Shown here: one piece after another, positions 41,124-50,603 of the stretch | How positions within the stretch are numbered: the first letter of the stretch is position 1 | Layout: every line of letters starts with the position of its first letter | Source of the DNA: Chryseobacterium herbae | Lineage (GTDB): Bacteria; Bacteroidota; Bacteroidia; Flavobacteriales; Weeksellaceae | Assembly (NCBI RefSeq): GCF_025154075.1 | Contig: NZ_JAOAMU010000005.1 | Coordinates: 303,749-367,748, forward strand | Reading direction: 5' to 3' | DNA length: 64,000 nucleotides | The notes under the pieces: generated by a model | What the model saw: the letters and a program-made list of their open reading frames with translations, nothing else | Told to the model about the DNA's origin: nothing | Databases searched by the model: none | Program-made: the position numbers and the translations under genes

Positions 41124-42278
41124 TTATGCGTAAATTTTATCTATATTAAATTTGGAAAAGCCCCCGCTTCCTGTCATTCCTTTTCCTCCGATAGCGGTCA
41201 CAATGTGAACATTCGGAGAAGGGTTGTGCTCGAAAATATCTTTTGTTTTGCACTGGGCATACACCCCAAACCATCTCCTCTGAATTTCATAGGTAGGAAG
41301 GTCAATAATTTTTTTAGCTTCGTGAATCATGAACTCGTCAATTTCCATATTCAGATCATACCCAAGATCATCAGCGTTTTTAGCATCAGCATATTCATGA
41401 GAGTCTCCCAGAATGATAGATCCGTCCAGTGCCTGTTTGAATAAAATATGAACACCAAACTTTTTTTCAAAAGATTTTGGATCTTCTAACGATTTGATTT
41501 TCTGATAAGAAGCGCATTCGCTGAAGGATTCGTACCTTCTGATGGAAAGTCCCGTCAAGATATTTCCGGGAAGAGAATAAATACCCTGAGGTTTTGTCTG
41601 CAGCATCTGTAGCTTGCTTACTTCAATGTCGCTTTCATCGAATAACTTAGGATATAATGTTTTAAATTCATGTCCACTACAAATGATAATTTTTGATGCT
41701 GTGAATTCCGTTCTGTCTGACGTTATTGCCGTGCAGTTCTGTCCGTTTTCTCCAGTTTCAATAACCATAGTATTATAGAAGATCTGAAGTCCCAGTTTTT
41801 CCTGTAATAGTTTGTGAAGTTTAACGATCATATCGGCAGAATCCACCGACAGTTCCTGCGGGAAAAAGAGTCCCCCTTTACAGTAATCCGAACGGAGACC
41901 GTCAAATTTCTTGATACAGTCGTTTTTTGATAACAGAACAGATTCATAATCATTGTTCTTGTTGATCTCATACAGTTCTTCGATGAGCTGAATTTCTTCA
42001 TCATTCGAAGCGATATATACAGAACCGTTTTTTCTTATGGTAAGATCTGCCTGGGTGTGAAGTTCATTATAAATAGCCAGACTTTCTCTTCCATAATTCT
42101 GCCATGTAAGATCCATTCCGGAGGGAACTACCTGTCCGAAATTTCTCACCGTTGCGCCCTGAGGAACAGAATTCCTTTCCAGTAAAGCGACCTTAAGGCC
42201 TTTTTTTAGAGCATGATAGGCGTGGAATGTTCCCAAAATGCCACCTCCCACAACGATTAAATCAAATTTTGCTGTCAT
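41124..42278 (-). CDS. FAD-dependent oxidoreductase, TIGR03364-like
   Basis: Encodes 384 residues, a DAO-type flavoprotein: VVGGGILGTFHAYHALKKGLKVALLER (residues 9-35) binds FAD, followed by GATVRNFGQV and C-terminal VTAIGGKGMTGSGGFSKF. This subgroup is known to travel with PhnX-like hydrolases and is proposed to oxidatively deaminate an aminophosphonate to the aldehyde cleaved by the hydrolase. Both genes are adjacent here, so the proposed pathway is complete in two enzymes. The exact aminophosphonate is not determinable. Confidence 0.87.
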   Translation of the reverse strand: MTAKFDLIVVGGGILGTFHAYHALKKGLKVALLERNSVPQGATVRNFGQVVPSGMDLTWQNYGRESLAIYNELHTQADLTIRKNGSVYIASNDEEIQLIEELYEINKNNDYESVLLSKNDCIKKFDGLRSDYCKGGLFFPQELSVDSADMIVKLHKLLQEKLGLQIFYNTMVIETGENGQNCTAITSDRTEFTASKIIICSGHEFKTLYPKLFDESDIEVSKLQMLQTKPQGIYSLPGNILTGLSIRRYESFSECASYQKIKSLEDPKSFEKKFGVHILFKQALDGSIILGDSHEYADAKNADDLGYDLNMEIDEFMIHEAKKIIDLPTYEIQRRWFGVYAQCKTKDIFEHNPSPNVHIVTAIGGKGMTGSGGFSKFNIDKIYA

Positions 42279-42290
42279 TGTTACTTTAAT

Positions 42291-43601
42291 TTATAAAATT
42301 TTCGACGTGTCGAAATTGATGAATTGATTAGAATTTGAATTTGAGTTTGAATTTGGTTTTGCCTTTTTTTTGAATGCTAAAAAAGCAATGACCGAAAGAA
42401 TAAAAACGACGGCTGTAATGATATAATTCAGATGAATATAAAAATTAAGCCACGACATCTTTGATGAACCAAAGTTCTTGTACAACAGGATCAAAACACT
42501 TCCAAGGTAGCCGAAAGAATCTACAGTATAAATCAGAAACCCTACATTTCCTTTGATATCAAAAGCGCCGATCATCCGGTCAAAATAAACTCCATTGAAA
42601 GGAATATAGCAGATATACATTCCAAAACCGGAGATGACCATCCATACAAATGGAGATAAAGCTCCGTTCTGAAATAAATAGGTTGACAATCCTACCGTAA
42701 GAATTCCTGCAAAAAGAATATAGTGGTAATAAGCAAATGCTTTTTTATTGTTTTTTACCTTGACCATGAAACTTAAGATCAGAAGAACCATTACTGCAAT
42801 GGGAATTTCTGTCAGGGTGAAAATGGAACTGTCAAAACCAACATGCAGGCTGTCCCAGATCTCGCGGTTGAAATTATCTCTGAAATCCCTTAAAACCGTT
42901 AAACCGATATACAGAAAAATAATACATACGATAGGAATGAAAAACTGACGGATCAGTTCTTTCCTTTCTGCACGGACTAAAGGCTGTCTTTTGTTTTTAA
43001 GCAGAATATCTTCTTCCGTAGGTTTCGGAATTCTTTCCAAAAGAAAAGCGAAAATAATTAACGGAATAATAAAAATCAATCCGGTGCAAAATGGCATCCA
43101 GAATTCTGAAACAGGAAAGGTATCCATAACGGATTTTCCGACCGATTTTGTAAATCCTGAAGAAACCACAAAGCTTGTACACAGGAAAAGTCCGATGATC
43201 TCTGTCGTTTTCCTTCCTTCAATATAGGAAAAAACAATTCCCCAGATCATTCCCAACGGAATCCCATTGATAAACATGAAGACGATATTGTAAGGAGCAG
43301 GAACAACTGCAAATCCTAATAAAGCAAGCTCGGCCACTCCAATGAACGCCAGTAAATAGACGATTCTTTTTTCAGGTTTCAGCTCTGAAATAAACTTGAT
43401 CCCAATGAATTTAGAAATGAAATAACCCACCGCCTGAGCGATGATGATCAGGATTTTATAATCAACTCCAAAATAGGCGAGTCCTTCAAAAGAAGCTACG
43501 GTAAAAGGTTTCCTGAAACCGTACATGCAGAAGTAGACACCGAAAGCAGCCAGTGCAGCTTTCAGTGTTACTAATGTATTTTTGTTGATACTTTGAGCCA
43601 T
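42291..43601 (-). CDS. DUF5690 MFS-type transporter
   Basis: Encodes 436 residues with about twelve membrane helices, starting LKAALAAFGVYFCMYGFRKPFTVASF and including PLGMIWGIVFSYIEGRKTTE. DUF5690 is an MFS branch of Bacteroidetes with no proven substrate. In this operon it probably moves the phosphonate from periplasm to cytoplasm. The C-terminus carries a low-complexity Asn/Ser repeat (NSNSNSNS) encoded by a short six-base tandem repeat. It is 9 bases from the receptor gene and 12 from the oxidoreductase gene. Confidence 0.85.
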   Translation of the reverse strand: MAQSINKNTLVTLKAALAAFGVYFCMYGFRKPFTVASFEGLAYFGVDYKILIIIAQAVGYFISKFIGIKFISELKPEKRIVYLLAFIGVAELALLGFAVVPAPYNIVFMFINGIPLGMIWGIVFSYIEGRKTTEIIGLFLCTSFVVSSGFTKSVGKSVMDTFPVSEFWMPFCTGLIFIIPLIIFAFLLERIPKPTEEDILLKNKRQPLVRAERKELIRQFFIPIVCIIFLYIGLTVLRDFRDNFNREIWDSLHVGFDSSIFTLTEIPIAVMVLLILSFMVKVKNNKKAFAYYHYILFAGILTVGLSTYLFQNGALSPFVWMVISGFGMYICYIPFNGVYFDRMIGAFDIKGNVGFLIYTVDSFGYLGSVLILLYKNFGSSKMSWLNFYIHLNYIITAVVFILSVIAFLAFKKKAKPNSNSNSNSNQFINFDTSKIL

Positions 43602-43610
43602 TATGATGGT

Positions 43611-46436
43611 TTAGAAGTTTAGTTTTATTCCCAGATTACATCTTACCCCGTAGTATTCTACCTGTTCAGGACGGCCTTCATCCTTTCCGAAATGATAGAT
43701 CAACGGTTTGTTCAGCATGTTGTTGACGTCTGCATACAGCATAATGTGTTTGCTAAACTGGTATGATCCTCCGAAATCCAAGCTGCTGTATTTCCCGTAA
43801 TAAGAATCATTGATATCGTCTTCCGCATATTCTACGGCGTATTTTCCTTTGTAATTGTAAGCCAGTCTTGCATTGAATCCTTTTTCCTCAAAGAAAACCT
43901 GTACATTATACAGCTGTTTGGCCTGATAAGGAAGAGCTACCTTTCTGCCGCTTGGTTTTTCCATTTCCGAAGTCATGAACGTCGCATTTAACTGGGTTCC
44001 GAAGTACTGCAGGAATCCTGGTAAAAAGTCGAATCTCTTAGTAATTCCAAGCTCAATACCGCCCAACCATGCTGCTTTTCCGTTATTCGGTGCTGTGAAC
44101 TGTACGCCAGTCATTCCGTTGTAATTTCCAATAAAAGAATCCTGGAAAACAGGGTCTGTAATGGATTTATAGAATACACCACCACTCAAGATCCCTACAT
44201 TCGAGAAATAGTATTCTCCCATCAGGTCAAAGTTTAATGAATACGTTGGATTCAGGTTAGGGTTTCCACCCTTGAATTCATTGTCCGCTTCAATATAGCT
44301 TCCACCGGGTGTCAAATCCCCGAAGTTCGGTCTTGAAAAGGTTCTCGTTGCGGCAAAACGAAGATTGGTTTTATCGTCTAAGGCATATTTGATGTGGAGC
44401 ATCGGAAGAACGGCCAGATAATTTTTGGTGTGTTCAACGGGTGTTAAAACATCATCGATCACATTATATCCTTTTACTTTGGTATTTGTATTGGATAATC
44501 TGATTCCTCCTAAAACAGTGATCTTATCATTTATTTTATAGGTTCCCATTCCATAGGCATCTGCATGCTTTTCAAGAACGTCGAAGTTTCTTCCCAATGC
44601 TTTGTTGTATTCCAATGCTTCAGAATCAGTAGTGTTGATCTTTAGATTTCCCTGGTTCTGGATCCAGAACTGATCCATACCTGTTGTAGAAAGGACCGGT
44701 CCGAATGTGGTTCCGATATGGGAATGCATTTCATTTAAATATTTTGGTCCGTTTGGCTGTGCGGTGATGTATGGCCCGTAATCGGACAGAAGAGGAGCTG
44801 TTCCTCCGTTCCAATTATAGAAAATATCCGAGAATCTGGCATTTCTTTCCTTGTCTCTGTATTTAAAACCATATTTTAAAGTCAGTTTATCTGATGCATT
44901 GATTTCATGATTGAACCCGGCTACGATCTTGTCTTTTTCCTCAACAAAAACTTTGTATAATTCAAGGTCTGTAAATCTCATCTGTGATGCATCCATTTTA
45001 AAGTCCGGATCCCTGTAAAATCCAAATAAAGCATCCGCATTTTTATAATCTAATTTTCCACCATCTGCTTTCCAGTAAGCTCTAGGTCCGTTTCCGTGGT
45101 TGGAAATATAATCAGGGTTGATGCCCACTCCAGATTGTGTGTATTTGATCACATAATAAGCATTGTTCTGTTTGTCAGGAATATTTCCGTACTTGAAACG
45201 GTTATCATAATAGGATAGATCCCAGTCGATTTTTCCTTTATTTAAAGTATGAACCCCACCCAGAGAAACAGAAGTAAGCTCCGTGATCAGCAAATTGTGA
45301 ATATTCTGAAGCTCTACTCTTGCGGTATTATTCGTTGAGCTGAATTTATCAAACCTAATCCTGTGTTTGTAATGCGTTTCGTCATCAGAAAGCGTTCCAT
45401 ACATTCCTTTTAAATAAAATGTATTCTTTGGAGACAGTACATACTCAAAAGCAGTATTGATTCCCGTTGTTTTTCTTACGCCGCTGTAATCGCGGAGTTC
45501 CAGTCTGAAAACACCTTCGTCACCGCTTCTTCTCGCTTCAAAATTATCCGTAGACCAGTTTCTGATAAAGTGCGCCACATTAAATAGGTATCCGAATTTT
45601 TTATCCTTAGTTCTGCCTCCGTAAAGAAGTCCAAGATTGTAAACCCCTTTGTCAGCTTTAGCATTGTAGCCGCTTCCTAAAGTGGCTTTGAACTCTGTTT
45701 TCATGGGTGGAGTCTTCGTAATAAAGTTTACACCACCTCCGATTCCGTCAGCTTCCATATCAGGGGTAAACGACTTATTCACATGGACATATGAGATCAG
45801 TTCGGTAGGGAAGAAGTCAAATGCTGTCGCTCTGGAAGTGGTTTCTTCCTCAGCAGTAGGCAACCTGTTTCCATTAATGGTTGTTGATGCCCAAAACGGC
45901 GGAAGTCCTCTTAAAGAAACAAATCTTCCTTCACCCTGGTCTCTCTCGATGGATACACCCTGAACACGCTGAACGGTTTCTGCCGCATTTCTGTCCGGAA
46001 GTTTTCCGATTCCGTCAGAGGCAATGACATTGGTAATATTCACCGCGTTTTTCTGAAGGTTTAAAGCTCTAGCTTCTGTATTTTTTAAAGTTCCGGTTAC
46101 CACAACTTCGTCGATGCTCTTTCTCTGCTGGGATAATTTGATAGAACTTAAGTCTACGGTTTCTCCGGATTTCACATCTACATTAATATCTGCTGTTTCA
46201 TAACCGATATAGCTGATCTGTAGATTATACTGGCCTTCTTTGATATCATTTATAATGAATTTTCCATCGATATCAGTAGCGGTATTTTTTGACAAACCTT
46301 TTATTTTGACCGACGCGCCGGGAAGGGGTTGGCTGTCGTCAAAAACAGTTCCTATAATTAACTGCTTCTGCGCTGACACAAAAAAGATCAAACAGACAAA
46401 AGCAAGGGTAAGTAATTTCTCTAATTGGGTCCTCAT
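43611..46436 (-). CDS. TonB-dependent receptor
   Basis: Encodes 941 residues: a signal peptide (MRTQLEKLLTLAFVCLIFFVSAQ), a CarboxypepD_reg domain (GTVFDDSQPLPGASVKIKG), a plug (NAAETVQRVQGVSIERDQGEGRFVSLRG) and a 22-strand-type barrel ending with an aromatic strand (CNLGIKLNF). It belongs to the TIGR01782-like group. Genomic context suggests uptake of a phosphonate or a larger phosphorus-containing compound. The ATG at 46436 is preferred because the TTG at 46469 falls in a likely minus-strand -7 box. First gene of the operon. Confidence 0.9.
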   Translation of the reverse strand: MRTQLEKLLTLAFVCLIFFVSAQKQLIIGTVFDDSQPLPGASVKIKGLSKNTATDIDGKFIINDIKEGQYNLQISYIGYETADINVDVKSGETVDLSSIKLSQQRKSIDEVVVTGTLKNTEARALNLQKNAVNITNVIASDGIGKLPDRNAAETVQRVQGVSIERDQGEGRFVSLRGLPPFWASTTINGNRLPTAEEETTSRATAFDFFPTELISYVHVNKSFTPDMEADGIGGGVNFITKTPPMKTEFKATLGSGYNAKADKGVYNLGLLYGGRTKDKKFGYLFNVAHFIRNWSTDNFEARRSGDEGVFRLELRDYSGVRKTTGINTAFEYVLSPKNTFYLKGMYGTLSDDETHYKHRIRFDKFSSTNNTARVELQNIHNLLITELTSVSLGGVHTLNKGKIDWDLSYYDNRFKYGNIPDKQNNAYYVIKYTQSGVGINPDYISNHGNGPRAYWKADGGKLDYKNADALFGFYRDPDFKMDASQMRFTDLELYKVFVEEKDKIVAGFNHEINASDKLTLKYGFKYRDKERNARFSDIFYNWNGGTAPLLSDYGPYITAQPNGPKYLNEMHSHIGTTFGPVLSTTGMDQFWIQNQGNLKINTTDSEALEYNKALGRNFDVLEKHADAYGMGTYKINDKITVLGGIRLSNTNTKVKGYNVIDDVLTPVEHTKNYLAVLPMLHIKYALDDKTNLRFAATRTFSRPNFGDLTPGGSYIEADNEFKGGNPNLNPTYSLNFDLMGEYYFSNVGILSGGVFYKSITDPVFQDSFIGNYNGMTGVQFTAPNNGKAAWLGGIELGITKRFDFLPGFLQYFGTQLNATFMTSEMEKPSGRKVALPYQAKQLYNVQVFFEEKGFNARLAYNYKGKYAVEYAEDDINDSYYGKYSSLDFGGSYQFSKHIMLYADVNNMLNKPLIYHFGKDEGRPEQVEYYGVRCNLGIKLNF

Positions 46437-46721
46437 TTTTACATATATTAAATTTTCACTGCAAATCAAGCTAATAATTTTAATATATATAAATATTTCG
46501 TATTAAGTATTATTTAACAAATCAGGGTAATTTGTTACTTATATTTTACTTAATTTACCTTTTGGTGAACGAAAAATAAAATGATGAATAGTTCTTAAAT
46601 TCCTTTATTACAGGGCGTTTTAGTTTAATTAATGAAATGTTTCCTAAGTGAGAATTTTAGATACATATAGTCCTGTGGGTTAACATAACGTTAATTTTAG
46701 AGGTAAACAGAAAATCCGAAA

Positions 46722-46738
46722 GTTTACTATTTGTAAAC
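46722..46738. promoter_or_regulatory. Palindromic operator GTTTACTATTTGTAAAC
   Basis: A 17-bp site with perfect arms GTTTAC/GTAAAC, 286 bases upstream of the TonB receptor ATG. The core ACTATTTGTAAAC is shared exactly with both arms at 40205-40262. The distance is long, so a leader or additional promoter is implied, or the site acts at a distance. Confidence 0.6.
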
Positions 46739-47152
46739 TTTTTATTTAAATAAATAAGAAAAGCTTATAAAAGGATGAGCTTAAAAGCGGAAAGTTTTTA
46801 CGTTTTTTATTAACGCAAAGTAAAACAAAGAATTAACTTTAATTACTTTAAAATAAGATAAACAAAGGCGTTTCACTTATTTCCGAAATGCGATTTTTAG
46901 AACTAATTAAAGCCTGAAATTTTTGATGTTTTGTTTTACTTTTGTTAAATGAAATGCCTTTGTTTATCTTTATTAAAATTGTTTCATTTCAAAAAACTTT
47001 GTTTATCCTTGCGATTATTAAACGTTTAAATGATATCAAAGTATCAGCGCATAAAACTATCTTTTTTCTATTCCTTATTTTCCAATAATTTAAATGAATA
47101 TTTTTATTCGAAATTTAAAGCGGATTTTTTTATTGCAATTTACCACGCAAAG

Positions 47153-47309
47153 ATTAATTCTCAAAGAGTAATATTTGAGACTGCAAAGAAAGAATCAATC
47201 TTTGATTGATTTGACTAAGGTGGTGAATAAAGAGTCTGCTTAATCAACAGCGCAGCCGGAATTCTTTGCTTTCTTTAAAGTTATAGATTCTTAAATGTAA
47301 AACTTTACG
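47153..47309. repeat. Dispersed intergenic repeat, diverged copy 3
   Basis: Shares with the other two copies CACGCAAAGATT at the start, GCAAAGAAAGAATCAATC, TTGATTTGACTAAG, a CAGCGCAGCCGGAATTCTTTGC block, and an ACTTTACG end. More diverged than 32271-32440 and 52479-52642. Confidence 0.55.
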
Positions 47310-47327
47310 TTTTAAAAATAGGCAGTA

Positions 47328-47897
47328 CTAGGCGGTATAAAAGTAAAGAACAAGCATAATACAGCTTTCATCGCTGATGCTTACCGGAACGTGCGGAAAT
47401 TTTCCGTTAAAATAAAGAGAGTCGCCTTCTTTTAAGATGATTTCTTCGTTGTCGATGATATATTTTACTTCGCCTTTCAGAATATATTTAAATTCCCAGG
47501 CATCAGTGATCACTTTTTCTCTTTTGGAATTGGGCTCAATAGTCAGTAATACGGCTTCAAAGCCTAAAGAGTGCAGGCTTTTGCTGAAGATATGCATATA
47601 CTTGAATCCTTCCGCTTCCACTTCTTTTTCGATAACCTGCTGGCTGTCTTTGGGAAGATAAATGAATTTGGCACTGGATTTTTTTTCCACGCCTTCAAAG
47701 AAATAGCTGGCATCGATCTCCAGAGATTGTATCATATCCAATAGTACAGGAAGTGAAGGAATGGTTCTTCCGTTCTCGATCCTGGATACAAGGCCGTTGC
47801 TTACATTGGCTTTGGAAGCCAGCTCATTGATGGTTAAATTATTCTTTTTTCTGATATCCTTCAATCTTTTACCGATACCTATTAAAAAATCATTCAT
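47328..47897 (-). CDS. XRE-family regulator with cupin domain
   Basis: Encodes 189 residues: an N-terminal helix-turn-helix (IGKRLKDIRKKNNLTINELASKANVSNGLVSRIENGRTIPSL, residues 7-50) and a C-terminal cupin barrel (WEFKYILKGEVKYIIDNEEIILKEGDSLYFNGKFPHVP). Regulators of this type bind a small metabolite in the cupin and often control neighbouring catabolic operons. It is the nearest regulator to the phosphonate operon (same strand, 891 bp upstream) and the best candidate to bind GTTTACTATTTGTAAAC. The link is inferred from proximity. Confidence 0.87.
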   Translation of the reverse strand: MNDFLIGIGKRLKDIRKKNNLTINELASKANVSNGLVSRIENGRTIPSLPVLLDMIQSLEIDASYFFEGVEKKSSAKFIYLPKDSQQVIEKEVEAEGFKYMHIFSKSLHSLGFEAVLLTIEPNSKREKVITDAWEFKYILKGEVKYIIDNEEIILKEGDSLYFNGKFPHVPVSISDESCIMLVLYFYTA

Positions 47898-48004
47898 AGT
47901 GTTTGCAATTTAACCTAAATTATGTTCCGTCATTAGAGGGATGAAAAGCAAAGTTAATATTATTCTATATAGCTTTGGTCAACTCCCATATCAATTCACC
48001 GAAA

Positions 48005-48033
48005 ATTGTTATTGAAATTTTTCCCTATTTTTG
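48005..48033 (+). promoter_or_regulatory. Promoter of two-component operon
   Basis: ATTG (48005-48008), a 17-bp spacer and TATTTTTG (48026-48033), 17 bases before the ATG at 48051. It rules out an earlier non-ATG start at 48006. Confidence 0.65.
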
Positions 48034-48050
48034 TGAAATTCCTTATTTCA

Positions 48051-48758
48051 ATGAAAAAGATTATCCTCATCGAAGACGAAACCAGTGTTGTCTCTTTTAT
48101 AAAGAAAGGACTTCAGGAAAGCGGTTACGAAGTTTCCGTAGCTTTTGACGGTCGTACCGGCGTGCAGTTGGTGCAGGCCAACGATTTCGATCTGGTGGTT
48201 CTGGATATTATGCTGCCGGAAATGAATGGTCTGGATGTCTGTAAAGAGATCAGGAAAACCAATCAGCATGTTCCGATTTTGTTTTTGACCGCACTGGGAA
48301 CTTCTGAGAATATTGTTCTTGGGCTGGAAAGTGGAGGGGATGATTATCTGGTTAAGCCATTTAAATTTATTGAACTGGTAGCGAGAGTAAAATCTCTGCT
48401 GAGAAGAAGTAATGGAGTTAGCCCTCAGGAAATTGCCGAGCCGGAACCGGACAATGAGCACGTATTTCAGTTTTTAGACCTAATCGTTAATGATTATACG
48501 AAGAAGGTGACGCGAGCCGGAGATGAAATCTCACTGACGTCTACTGAATATAAGCTTCTGCTGTATTTTCTTAATAATCCTGAAAAAGTAATTTCCAGAG
48601 CCGAGATTCTGGATGCGGTTTGGGGCGTGAACTATGAATTGGGAACCAATGTAGTAGATGTTTACGTAAATTATTTACGAAAAAAACTGGACAGTCAGGA
48701 TGATAATAAATTGATTCATACAGTGATAGGAATGGGGTATGTACTGAAAAAATCTTAA
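48051..48758 (+). CDS. OmpR-family response regulator
   Basis: Encodes 235 residues. The receiver domain has EDE near the start, phospho-acceptor Asp52 (VVLDIMLPEMNG), Thr in FLTALG and Lys in YLVKPF. The C-terminal winged helix (about 135-235) has TSTEYKLLLYFLNNPEKVISRAEILDAVWG and DVYVNYLRKKLD. It is paired with the histidine kinase 3 bases downstream. The target genes are unknown; the operon is unlinked to obvious transporters. Confidence 0.95.
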   Translation: MKKIILIEDETSVVSFIKKGLQESGYEVSVAFDGRTGVQLVQANDFDLVVLDIMLPEMNGLDVCKEIRKTNQHVPILFLTALGTSENIVLGLESGGDDYLVKPFKFIELVARVKSLLRRSNGVSPQEIAEPEPDNEHVFQFLDLIVNDYTKKVTRAGDEISLTSTEYKLLLYFLNNPEKVISRAEILDAVWGVNYELGTNVVDVYVNYLRKKLDSQDDNKLIHTVIGMGYVLKKS

Positions 48759-48761
48759 TGG

Positions 48762-50162
48762 ATGTTTAATAAAGTTGTCACAAATCAAACCAAAACAATG
48801 GTGCTTTTAATGTTGGTATTTACTGCCATCATTCTGCTTTTCAGTGGGTTGGTTTATTTTTCGATTGTCAACTTTTCGCATCAGAGATTTTATGAACTAC
48901 TCAAAATCCGTACAACGACGATTGTTCAGATTGAGAAAAGCAAAGACCATCTGGATCTTCCCGAAAACTATATCCTCAACAGCCTGAATGATGAGGAGCT
49001 TCCGATGGAAAGAGATTATGTTTTCGCGGTTCCTGCAGATTCCAATTTCAAAAAGATCTCACAGGAAGTTCATATTCCGGATTATTTTTTCAAAAGTATT
49101 GTCAGAAAAGGGGAGTCTAATTATAATGATAAAGAATTCTATTATATTGGGCAGACCTTTAAATATGATGATAAAGATTATATCGCCATCGCTTCTGCAA
49201 AAAACCATTATGTAATCTATTATCTCGGGTTTTTAAAAAGAACACTGATCACCTGTATCGTACTTTCCCTGTTCTTCAGTATGATCTTTTCTTTTTATCT
49301 CTCTAAAACTTTATTCAGACCGATTCTTAAAATTACTGGAAAAGTAAAGGAGATCAGTTCAGAAAATCTTCACCTTAGATTGGAGGCTCAACCGGACAAT
49401 AAAGAACTGAATGAGCTGGTAGACACCTTCAACGGAATGCTGAACCGTATCGAAACTTCATTTGAAACCCAGAATCATCTGATCGGAAATGTATCTCATG
49501 AACTGAGAACACCTCTGACATCGATTATGGGTGAAGCGGATGTTGCTCTTTCGATCAACAGGACGGCGGATGAATATAAGGATACCTTAGAAATTATTCT
49601 CGACGAAGCTGAAAAGCTGGATAAAAAGATCAAAGCCTTACTGATGATCGCTCAAACCGGTTTTGACGGAAAGATCCAGAAAATGGACAAGGTAAGAATT
49701 GATCAGCTACTTTGGGATGTCATCGAAACGCTCAGAAAGATTGATTCCAGAAATAATATCTACTTAGATATCAGTATGCTTCCGGATAATCCTAAAAAAT
49801 TAAAAGTTCAGGGTAACGAGCAGCTGCTGCATCTTGCCGTAGCCAATATCATTAACAACGGCTGTAAATATTCTAATTTCCAGCAGGTGAAAGTTTCGCT
49901 GGGCGCTACAGATACCGATGTTTATATCATTGTAAAAGATTTCGGGATCGGAATTCCGGAGGTGGAGATGAACAAAATCTACGATCCGTTTTTCAGAGCT
50001 TCCAATACCAAAAACTACGAAGGCTACGGAATCGGACTTCCACTGGCGAGAAACATCGTAAGAATGCACTACGGTGAACTAATCGTAAGTTCTCACGAAA
50101 ACCAGGGAACCACAGTACAAATGCGTTTTCCTAATTTCTACAGTACGAGGCCGGAAAGTTAG
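48762..50162 (+). CDS. Sensor histidine kinase
   Basis: Encodes 466 residues: two membrane helices (about 13-36 and 160-181) flank a periplasmic sensor of about 120 residues. A HAMP linker follows (FRPILKITGKVKEISSENLHLRL), then the HisKA box NVSHELRTPLTS with His246, and the ATPase domain with NIINNGCKYS, DFGIGIP, FFRASN and GYGIGLPLARNI. It phosphorylates the upstream response regulator. The periplasmic domain has no sequence clue to its signal. Confidence 0.95.
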   Translation: MFNKVVTNQTKTMVLLMLVFTAIILLFSGLVYFSIVNFSHQRFYELLKIRTTTIVQIEKSKDHLDLPENYILNSLNDEELPMERDYVFAVPADSNFKKISQEVHIPDYFFKSIVRKGESNYNDKEFYYIGQTFKYDDKDYIAIASAKNHYVIYYLGFLKRTLITCIVLSLFFSMIFSFYLSKTLFRPILKITGKVKEISSENLHLRLEAQPDNKELNELVDTFNGMLNRIETSFETQNHLIGNVSHELRTPLTSIMGEADVALSINRTADEYKDTLEIILDEAEKLDKKIKALLMIAQTGFDGKIQKMDKVRIDQLLWDVIETLRKIDSRNNIYLDISMLPDNPKKLKVQGNEQLLHLAVANIINNGCKYSNFQQVKVSLGATDTDVYIIVKDFGIGIPEVEMNKIYDPFFRASNTKNYEGYGIGLPLARNIVRMHYGELIVSSHENQGTTVQMRFPNFYSTRPES

Positions 50163-50603
50163 AGCACTGGTTTGAGAGTAGGAGCGTTTTAGGGGTTTGA
50201 GAGTTTCGGGAAGTGATGAGTTATAAATGATGAGTTATGAGTGATGTAACGTAGGTCTTTGAGTTGGAAGCTTTTCACCATTCACTTGCGAAGCAAAATT
50301 GACCATTGACCATTCTCAACCTTAGCCTTAAGCTCAACCTAAAAATCTGATATCTCGCGTCTGAAATCTCCTATTTACGCAAGAAATTCACCATTCACTT
50401 GCGAAGCAAAATTCACCATTCACGTTCTTAATCTCAGTCTTACGCTTAAAGCCTTTTGTCTGAAATCTGAAATCTGACATCTGAAGTCTCTTTATTAACA
50501 GGCATTAACAATATTCTAATCTCATTTTAATCTCTTTAATCACATTTTAATTCCATTCCAAAGGGCTTCTAATCTTGCTGCTTTAGTTTTGTATCATCAA
50601 AAT
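50163..50603. repeat. 441-bp gap with short direct repeats
   Basis: A 27-bp sequence containing CACTTGCGAAGCAAAATT occurs identically at 50274-50300 and 50387-50413. Around it are many variants of ATTCACCATT, GACCATT and CTGAAATCT. An exact -7 box TAGTTTTG (50584-50591) closes the gap. No gene. Confidence 0.65.

Larger units (their letters stand above)
46437..47327. other. 891-bp gap: operator and two repeat elements
   Basis: No gene. It contains the receptor-operon operator at 46722-46738, a nested inverted repeat (arms 46854-46875 and 46950-46972, with outer CGCAAAG/CTTTG...TTGCG pairing from about 46813 to 47024), and copy 3 of the dispersed repeat (47153-47309). Confidence 0.6.
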
